DNA of 11,193 nucleotides, taken from positions 1 to 11,193 of the forward strand of contig JACQOM010000051.1 of NCBI GenBank assembly GCA_016202525.1. The letters are read 5' to 3'. This DNA is from Chloroflexota bacterium. GTDB taxonomy: Bacteria > Chloroflexota > Dehalococcoidia > Dehalococcoidales > UBA2162. A program made the translations under genes and the position numbers. Of the stretch, positions 6,327 to 11,193 are shown in pieces. A model generated the notes under the pieces. It saw only the letters and a program-made list of their open reading frames with translations, was not told where the DNA came from and did not search any database. How positions within the stretch are numbered: position 1 is the stretch's first letter; every line of letters starts with the position of its first letter.

Positions 6327-7301
6327 TTAATTTTTCAGGGAAAATAGCACTCCCTGCTCCCCTATTAGTCTTTGCACCTCTCCTTTTCCCTCGAGGTATT
6401 TCAAGTGGGCTTCGGCTTCGCCGAAAGCAAACCATTTCTGCTGGGGTGGGAACTGCTCCCATGATTTATAGGTCATGTCCCATGTCATCAATGAGGCTAC
6501 CTGATAAGCATTTTTACTACCGGCTTCGAGAATGGAGAGGACCTCGTCGGCTCTATCCTGGTGGTGCTGCTTCAATTCTGTAATTCTCTCTTTGTGGTCT
6601 TTAAACAAGCGTCTATGGCCGGGCAATACCAGCTTGATATCGAAATTGTATATCTTGTCCAGGCTGTTTAGATAGTCGTTCAAAGGGTTCTCATCATCGG
6701 AGGTTAATGATATGTTGGGCGTGATATCGATGAGAATATGGTCTCCCGAGACAAGTATTTTCTTTTTTGACTCGTAAAGGCACATATGCCCCCTGGTGTG
6801 CCCCGGCGTTTCGATACAGCGGAATAAATTGTCGCCGATACTTATTGTGTCACCTTCTCTTAAAATGTGAAAGTCGATGTGCCCCTGGGGACTATATTTG
6901 CGTCCCGGGTGGTTCTCGATTGCCTTCTTGCGTTCGTCTTCGGGGAAACCGTGCCGGGCGGCAAACTCATCATTTCTCTGCCAGCTATTGCCCGGTTTAT
7001 TGCTGGAGCCGGCCTCCGGTTGATTGAAGTAGACAATCGATGTGTCGGTGGTCAGGCTGGGGACGAGTCCCATGTGGTCTGAATGAACGTGGGTAATAAA
7101 GAAGTCAGTCTTTTTCAAATCTACGTTGAGTTCTTTCAGTCCGGAGGTCAACGCACTCAGGCATTCTTCGCGGTTCATGCCGGTATCGATAACCAATGAG
7201 CGTTTTCCGTCCTTGATGACATAAGAGTTGATGGACTGCAGTGGATTCCGGGGTAAGGGAACCTCGATTCGGTACAGGTCTGGTAAAATTTCTTCAGTCA
7301 T
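6327..7301 (-). CDS. Metallo-beta-lactamase-fold hydrolase with C-terminal winged-helix-like domain
   Basis: A 324-residue cytoplasmic protein of the MBL superfamily, a binuclear metal hydrolase acting on an unknown thioester, ester or phosphoester. The metal site is complete: HVHSDH (71-76: His71, His73, Asp75, His76), His168 in TPGHTRGH, Asp187 in SGDH and His229 in PGHRR. Residues about 245-320 form an additional helical region resembling the domain found after the MBL fold in LACTB2-like proteins. The start at 7301 has AAAGG about 8 bases upstream. No signal peptide is seen, so an antibiotic beta-lactamase role is unlikely. It lies 152 bases downstream of the MFS gene on the same strand and may have its own promoter, leading the RidA and MCxxCGC genes. 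Confidence 0.88.
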   Translation of the reverse strand: MTEEILPDLYRIEVPLPRNPLQSINSYVIKDGKRSLVIDTGMNREECLSALTSGLKELNVDLKKTDFFITHVHSDHMGLVPSLTTDTSIVYFNQPEAGSSNKPGNSWQRNDEFAARHGFPEDERKKAIENHPGRKYSPQGHIDFHILREGDTISIGDNLFRCIETPGHTRGHMCLYESKKKILVSGDHILIDITPNISLTSDDENPLNDYLNSLDKIYNFDIKLVLPGHRRLFKDHKERITELKQHHQDRADEVLSILEAGSKNAYQVASLMTWDMTYKSWEQFPPQQKWFAFGEAEAHLKYLEGKGEVQRLIGEQGVLFSLKN

Positions 7302-7453
7302 TATTCTACCTTTAACATCCGGCTAGATGAATGTTAGTTCTATATTTTCTGTGACTCAGTTACTGGCAAAAGAATATAGTTTAGTCTATCATCTATATCA
7401 TTAGCCTGTAAAGGAAGGATAATGCTTTGGCTGAGACTACTATTCTTTCGAGT
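7302..7453. other. Intergenic gap between MFS and MBL genes
   Basis: 152 AT-rich bases with no ORF. On the minus strand there is a weak promoter-like pair, TTGCCA (7364-7369) and TATAGA (7339-7344), with a long 19-base spacer, and an imperfect hairpin with CTATATT / AATATAG arms overlapping it. Neither has the GC-rich stem plus T-tract of an intrinsic terminator. The pair could drive the MBL gene, but the evidence is thin. Confidence 0.3.
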
Positions 7454-8605
7454 CTAGCCGGGTGAATGTCTGGTAAACCCGACGAAAAGGATACTGCCCG
7501 CAACTCCGAGTCCGGCGGTGATGTAAAACACGGCATTAACATTTAGGAATTGAGCGATGACGCCGGATATAACCGGTCCTACGGCCATGCCGATGCTGAA
7601 GCCTAGAAAGAGCACTGACATGGTCAAGCCCATTCCGTATTTCCTACCCTCTTCCACGCCTAAAGCGGAAGCTGCGGGCTGGGAAATTGCCATAGTAACT
7701 CCCTGGATAAGCAGCACTGCCAGTAGTTGCCAGAAACTATGGGTCAGGGGAATAGCCACTAGTGACACGGCAAAAAGGATGAGACCGATAAAGGCGAGGG
7801 GCTTTCGGTTGAATCTGTCAGCCATGATGCCACCCAGCGGCGTGAGCAGCGTTACCGAAAGGATATTAACGGTTATCAGTATTCCAATAAGGCTGATGCT
7901 TAAGCCCATCATAGCAGCGAAGACGGGAAGGAAGCTGAAAATGCCGCCTCTACCTATGGCTTGCCCCAGCCACAAGCTAAAGACACCCTTCACTGTGCCG
8001 CTTCGACTCATCTCTTTAAAGGATGGGTGGGGAGAGTCTTCCGATGCTTTCCGGCGTTTGGTTTCAGGGAGCCAGGCGATAGTTATCAGCAGCGCCAGCA
8101 GATTAAAGGCGCCCATGGTATAAAAAGTAGTGGTTATACCAAAGTGGTCGGCGATAACGCCTCCGAGAAACGGACCAAAGCCAAAACCGCTGAAAAAGGC
8201 AGCGTTAGCGTAACCCATCCATTTCCCCTCTTCACCCTCAGGGGAAAGGTCGCCGACGTAAGCTGTGGCAATAGGACCGGTCATAGCACCGGCAATGCCT
8301 TGCAGCAGTCGAATCAGTGCCAGGTGAGCAACTGTCCCTGCCCAGACATAGCCTAGAGAAAGGACGGAATAGACCAAGAGGCCAACGGTCAGAAGCAATT
8401 TGCGGCCTCTCTGGTCGGAGATTTTACCGGCGATAGGGACAACAAGGCTATTGGAAACGGAATAGGCGGCAATGATGATGCCCAGCCAGATGCCGGTAGC
8501 GCCCATGTCCCTGATGTAGAGGGGTAAAAGTGGTGATACTACTCCCATTCCTAATGTGGAAGAAAACATGCTAAAGGCTAAAACAGGGAAAACTTTCTTT
8601 ATCAC
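7454..8605 (-). CDS. Major facilitator superfamily transporter, 12-TM drug-efflux type
   Basis: A 383-residue inner-membrane protein made almost wholly of hydrophobic segments consistent with 12 TM helices. MFS motif A is present in the loop after TM2 as GKISDQRGRK (60-69), with a degenerate copy GGIMADRFNRK (258-268) in the second half. GFGFGPFLGG (140-149) in TM5 resembles the antiporter motif C of drug:H+ exporters, so efflux of small molecules is the best guess; the substrate cannot be read. A charged central loop (about 180-205) separates the halves. The start codon is GTG at 8605, with no Shine-Dalgarno and a strong promoter whose -10 lies only 13 bases upstream, pointing to a nearly leaderless mRNA. 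It is divergent from thrS. Confidence 0.92.
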   Translation of the reverse strand: MIKKVFPVLAFSMFSSTLGMGVVSPLLPLYIRDMGATGIWLGIIIAAYSVSNSLVVPIAGKISDQRGRKLLLTVGLLVYSVLSLGYVWAGTVAHLALIRLLQGIAGAMTGPIATAYVGDLSPEGEEGKWMGYANAAFFSGFGFGPFLGGVIADHFGITTTFYTMGAFNLLALLITIAWLPETKRRKASEDSPHPSFKEMSRSGTVKGVFSLWLGQAIGRGGIFSFLPVFAAMMGLSISLIGILITVNILSVTLLTPLGGIMADRFNRKPLAFIGLILFAVSLVAIPLTHSFWQLLAVLLIQGVTMAISQPAASALGVEEGRKYGMGLTMSVLFLGFSIGMAVGPVISGVIAQFLNVNAVFYITAGLGVAGSILFVGFTRHSPG

Positions 8606-8628
8606 CGGTTAATAGAGCATTATAACCG
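8606..8628. promoter_or_regulatory. Inverted repeat over the MFS -10 region (candidate operator)
   Basis: CGGTTA (8606-8611) and TAACCG (8623-8628) are perfect 6-base inverted arms with an 11-base spacer. The repeat covers the -10 element and transcription start expected for the MFS gene and touches its start codon, which is where a repressor dimer would bind. No regulator gene is in the window. Confidence 0.35.
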
Positions 8629-8647
8629 TTGTTGGTCAAACAGACAA
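8619..8647 (-). promoter_or_regulatory. Sigma70-type promoter for the MFS gene
   Basis: On the minus strand TTGTCT (8642-8647; 4 of 6 matches to TTGACA) is followed after exactly 17 bases by a perfect TATAAT (8619-8624). The transcription start would fall about 8610-8613, only 5-8 bases before the GTG at 8605. Confidence 0.65.
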
Positions 8648-8657
8648 TATCCGGTGA

Positions 8658-8686
8658 TTGCACTTACCAGCTATGGTTGATATAAT
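8658..8686 (+). promoter_or_regulatory. Extended -10 promoter for thrS
   Basis: TTGCAC (8658-8663), a 17-base spacer, then TGA directly before a perfect TATAAT (8681-8686), giving an extended -10. The expected start is near 8693, about 80 bases before the thrS ATG. Its -35 lies 10 bases from the -35 of the divergent MFS promoter. Confidence 0.7.
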
Positions 8687-8709
8687 AAAGCCTGAAATAG
8701 AGCGGTATT

Positions 8710-8745
8710 AAAAGCCTCTCGTCCCTGAATCGGGTGGGAGGTTTT
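8710..8745 (+). promoter_or_regulatory. Terminator-like hairpin in the thrS leader (possible attenuator)
   Basis: AAAA (8710-8713), a bulged G, then CCTCTCGTCC (8715-8724) pair with GGGTGGGAGG and TTTT ending at 8745, closing a 7-base loop. That is about 14 pairs, three of them wobble, followed by a second T-rich run (CCTTT). It sits about 17 bases after the predicted transcription start and ends 13 bases before the ribosome-binding site. No gene on this strand lies between the promoter and the hairpin, so an ordinary terminator role makes no sense. Attenuation, mRNA stabilisation or synthetase autoregulation are possible. Confidence 0.5.
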
Positions 8746-8758
8746 CCTTTGGCAGATT

Positions 8759-8765
8759 GGAAGGA
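8759..8765 (+). promoter_or_regulatory. Ribosome-binding site deciding the thrS start
   Basis: GGAAGGA lies 7 bases before the ATG at 8773. An upstream in-frame GTG at 8734 falls inside the leader hairpin and would add 13 residues with no family similarity, so the ATG is chosen. Confidence 0.8.
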
Positions 8766-8772
8766 TTTCATA

Positions 8773-10557
8773 ATGGCGGCTAATAAAGTTGAGCTAGCGG
8801 ACAAAGAAGAGAAACTGAACGTAATGCGGCATTCGGCGGCGCATGTTATGGCTGAAGCGGTGCAGTCCATTTTCCCCGATGCCAGGTTTGCCATCGGCCC
8901 GGCGATAGATAATGGTTTCTACTATGACTTCGACTTGCCTCGCTCGTTAACTCCCGATGATTTGCCTGTCATTGAGGCTAAGATGGCTGAAATAATCGCT
9001 TCAAATGCCGCCTTTAGCAGAGAAGAAGTAACCAGGGAGAAAGCCCGGCAGCTATTCGCTGCTCAGCCGTATAAACTGGAACTAATCGACGAGATTCCGG
9101 ATGAGAAGGTTAGCCTCTACAGGCAAGGCTCTTTCATCGATTTGTGTCGCGGTCCCCATATTAAATCCACGAAAGAAATTCGGCGAGATGCTTTGAGACT
9201 GGATAAAATAGCCGGGGCATATTGGAGGGGGTCGGAGAAAAATCCGATGCTCCAGAGGATTTATGGTTTGCTATTCCAGTCAAAGAAAGAATTGGATGAA
9301 TATTTAACGATGCAGGAGGAAATCAAGAAAAGGGACCACAGGAAAATAGGCAAGGACCTGGACCTTTTTGTGTTCTCGGATTTGGTCGGGAAAGGCCTGC
9401 CTTTATTCACTGAAAAAGGCTCGATAATTAGAAGAGAGCTGGAACGTTTTATCGTCGATGAGGAAATAAAAAGGGGTTATAAGCACGTTTATACCCCTGA
9501 CCTGGCGAACATAGCTTTATACAAAACTTCAGGCCATTACCCCTATTATAAAGACTCGATGTATCCAGTGATGAAGGTGGAAGAGGAAGAGTTGATGCTC
9601 AGGCCGATGACCTGCCCGCACCATTTTGAACTCTATGCCAGCAAGCCGAGGTCTTATAAAGAGCTTCCTTTCAGAATTGCGGAGCTAGCTAAACAGTTCC
9701 GCTATGAAAAGTCGGGAGAACTGACCGGGTTAATGAGAGTCAGGCTTTTTTGCCTGGCTGATTCCCACATTATCTGCCAGCCGGACCAGGCTATGAGTGA
9801 AATAAACGGTGTCCTAGACTTAATAGAATATGTGTCGGCGACTTTGGGATTAGACACCGGTGACAATTACCGCTATCGCCTGTCTTTAGGCGACCGGAAG
9901 GATAACACCAAATATTACAAGAATGACGCCGCCTGGGATTTTGCGGAAGACGTGTTGCGGAAGGTTCTGACGCAAAGAAAAGCTAATTTTTTTGAAGCTG
10001 AGCGGGAAGCCGCTTTTTACGGTCCCAAAATCGATATCCAGATGAAAAATTTTGCCGGTAAAGAAGACACCGTGTTTACCGTCCAGTACGATTTTGTAAT
10101 GCCCAAACGGTTTAAGTTGACCTACGTGGATTCAGACCAGCAGGAAAAGGAGACGATTGTCATTCATCGCTCTTCGGTCGGTGCTATCGAAAGGACGATG
10201 GCTTTTCTCATCGAGCATTATGCCGGTGCTTTCCCGGTGTGGTTGTCTCCGGTCCAGGTAATGATAGTTCCGGTGGCAGACCGCCATCTGGACTACGCCG
10301 CTAGACTGGAAGCTGAGCTTAAGAAGGCCGGGGTACGGGCTAAAGTCGATGTCCGCTCAGAAAGACTGAACCTGAAAATCAGGCAAGCGCAGCTTGAGAA
10401 GATTCCTTATATGCTGGTGGTCGGGGACAAAGAGGTGGACACCGACACCGTTTCCGTACGGTGGCGCAGCGGTGAGCAATTGCCGCCCCAGTCCTTCAGT
10501 AGCTTTAAAGAAACAGTCTGTTCGACGATAGCTCAGAAGGCGAAAGACCTGGGCTGA
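8773..10557 (+). CDS. thrS: Threonyl-tRNA synthetase lacking the TGS domain
   Basis: Charges tRNA-Thr with threonine (class II aaRS). 594 residues against about 640 for E. coli: the N-terminal TGS domain is absent and the protein opens in the editing domain with HSAAH (20-24), followed by Cys125 and His129 in DLCRGPH. The catalytic core keeps the zinc ligands Cys281 (MTCPHH), His332 (DSH) and His465 (IHRSS), motif 2 Arg310 (FRYE) and motif 3 Arg474 (GAIERTMAFL). The anticodon-binding domain spans about 490-594. The stretch after motif 2 reads RVRLFCLADSH (322-332) where E. coli has RVRGFTQDDAH, changing conserved Thr, Gln and Asp. An in-frame stop at 8698 shows the missing domain is not encoded just upstream. 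infC follows by about 80 bases. Confidence 0.96.
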   Translation: MAANKVELADKEEKLNVMRHSAAHVMAEAVQSIFPDARFAIGPAIDNGFYYDFDLPRSLTPDDLPVIEAKMAEIIASNAAFSREEVTREKARQLFAAQPYKLELIDEIPDEKVSLYRQGSFIDLCRGPHIKSTKEIRRDALRLDKIAGAYWRGSEKNPMLQRIYGLLFQSKKELDEYLTMQEEIKKRDHRKIGKDLDLFVFSDLVGKGLPLFTEKGSIIRRELERFIVDEEIKRGYKHVYTPDLANIALYKTSGHYPYYKDSMYPVMKVEEEELMLRPMTCPHHFELYASKPRSYKELPFRIAELAKQFRYEKSGELTGLMRVRLFCLADSHIICQPDQAMSEINGVLDLIEYVSATLGLDTGDNYRYRLSLGDRKDNTKYYKNDAAWDFAEDVLRKVLTQRKANFFEAEREAAFYGPKIDIQMKNFAGKEDTVFTVQYDFVMPKRFKLTYVDSDQQEKETIVIHRSSVGAIERTMAFLIEHYAGAFPVWLSPVQVMIVPVADRHLDYAARLEAELKKAGVRAKVDVRSERLNLKIRQAQLEKIPYMLVVGDKEVDTDTVSVRWRSGEQLPPQSFSSFKETVCSTIAQKAKDLG

Positions 10558-10566
10558 AACCGTCAT

Positions 10567-10595
10567 TTGCTTACCGAGCAGGAATGTGATATAGT
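10567..10595 (+). promoter_or_regulatory. Extended -10 promoter for infC
   Basis: TTGCTT (10567-10572), a 17-base spacer ending in TGA, then TATAGT (10590-10595). Layout, spacer and the TGA-TATA extended -10 match the thrS promoter. It would start transcription near 10602 and let infC be expressed independently of thrS. Confidence 0.55.
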
Positions 10596-10639
10596 TTCAC
10601 TCACGGAATACCTGTAACGAAAAGGGAGTAAACGGGGAA

Positions 10640-11193
10640 ATAGTTAAGAGCTTACGTATTAACCGGGAGATAAGGGCAAAAGAGGTTCGGGTTGTCGGGG
10701 ATAAGGGGGAGCAGTTAGGGATTATGCCCTTAGTTCAGGCGTGGGAAGTGGCGAAAAGCCATGACCTCGATTTGGTTGAGGTTGCGGCTACGGCTGTACC
10801 GCCGGTGTGCCGCTTGATGGATTACGGGAAGTTTAAGTACGAGCAGGCTAAAAAGGAGCGGGAGGCCAGAAAAGGCCAGAAGATTTCAGAGTTAAGAGAA
10901 GTACGGCTGCGACCTAAGATTGGGGCGCATGATTTCGAGGCTAAAGTCAGGAAAATCAGAGAATTGTTGAGTGAAGGAGACAAGGTCAAGGTATCGGTAA
11001 TGTTCCGTGGACGTGAAATCACTCATCCTGACCTTGCCTGGAAACTGTTGCAGAGAACAGCCGAGACAGTAAAGGATGCGGCGTCTGTTGATGGGCAACC
11101 AGCCATGCTGGGAAGAAGATTGAATGTGTTGCTGGTACCGTTGGCCGCTGCCGCCAAACCTAAAATAGTCAAAGAGGAGATAAAAAAATCTTA
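10640..11193 (+). CDS. infC: Translation initiation factor IF-3, non-canonical start (last base of stop beyond window)
   Basis: IF3 binds the 30S subunit and polices start-codon and initiator-tRNA choice. The N-domain shows RINREIRAKEVRVVG and PPVCRLMDYGKFKYE (54-68); a Lys-rich linker follows; the C-domain has the KVKVSVMFRGRE core and MLGRRLNVLLVP. The frame is open from 10595 but has no ATG, GTG or TTG before residue 29, well inside the conserved core. The start is placed at ATA (10640), giving MVKSLRINREIRA, with GGGAG about 11 bases upstream; ATT at 10658 with a weak AAGAG is the alternative. Noncanonical starts are known in infC (AUU in E. coli) and underlie IF3 autoregulation. The window ends on TA after a Ser codon, so the stop is probably missing one base. 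A tail of AAAKPKIVKEEIKKS extends past the usual end. Confidence 0.9.
   Translation, partial: MVKSLRINREIRAKEVRVVGDKGEQLGIMPLVQAWEVAKSHDLDLVEVAATAVPPVCRLMDYGKFKYEQAKKEREARKGQKISELREVRLRPKIGAHDFEAKVRKIRELLSEGDKVKVSVMFRGREITHPDLAWKLLQRTAETVKDAASVDGQPAMLGRRLNVLLVPLAAAAKPKIVKEEIKKS

Noticed and set aside
6327..7301. True antibiotic metallo-beta-lactamase
   Set aside because: No signal peptide, the extra C-terminal helical domain and housekeeping neighbours fit a generic cytoplasmic MBL hydrolase.
7557..8123. 188-codon plus-strand frame opposite the MFS gene
   Set aside because: Shadow of a gene with clear 12-TM MFS character; no ribosome-binding site and no recognisable domain.
8698..8760. T-box riboswitch upstream of thrS
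   Set aside because: The CTCTCGTCCC arm resembles a T-box terminator, but there is no TGG acceptor-binding motif, no Stem I, and a good promoter at 8658-8686 leaves only about 80 bases of leader.
8734..8772. GTG start for thrS giving 13 extra residues
   Set aside because: It lies inside the leader hairpin with no Shine-Dalgarno; the ATG at 8773 has GGAAGGA 7 bases upstream.
1..11193. Mobile element, prophage, CRISPR or defence island
   Set aside because: No transposase, integrase, repeats with spacers, or nuclease/helicase genes; all genes are metabolic, transport or translation genes.

Overview
The window is a compact, gene-dense bacterial chromosome segment with roughly balanced base composition. 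It holds twelve protein-coding genes, no RNA genes and no sign of mobile DNA. The gene set (shikimate-pathway run, TGS-less ThrRS, thrS next to infC) recalls Dehalococcoidia/Chloroflexota. That placement is an inference from recollection of gene order and protein style; nothing in the window proves it.

Minus strand, 1-5325: six shikimate-pathway genes lie head to tail in exactly the order of the reactions, aroB, aroD, aroE, aroK, aroA, aroC (steps 2 to 7, DAHP to chorismate). Every junction overlaps, by 14, 11, 11, 26 and 11 bases in that order. Two of the 11-base junctions are the same sequence, which suggests tight translational coupling. AroC runs off the left edge. The first enzyme of the pathway (DAHP synthase) is not present in the window.

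Minus strand, 5403-8605: upstream of aroB lie, in order of increasing coordinate, a small uncharacterised protein with an N-terminal MCxxCGC motif, a RidA-family enamine/imine deaminase, a metallo-beta-lactamase-fold hydrolase with a C-terminal helical domain, and a 12-TM MFS transporter. The small protein, RidA and MBL genes are closely spaced and may be co-transcribed. The MFS gene has its own promoter and appears to be nearly leaderless.

Plus strand, 8642-11193: back-to-back divergent promoters separate the MFS gene from thrS and infC. thrS encodes a threonyl-tRNA synthetase without the N-terminal TGS domain and with an unusual motif 2 region; its short leader holds a terminator-like hairpin. 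infC (IF3) has no ATG, GTG or TTG start in frame before its conserved core, so it must begin at a rare codon such as AUA or AUU, in keeping with IF3 autoregulation. It has its own putative extended -10 promoter and ends at the right edge.

I saw no CRISPR array, transposon, phage or defence genes. The points of interest are gene architecture, start-codon choice, leader elements and active-site variants.
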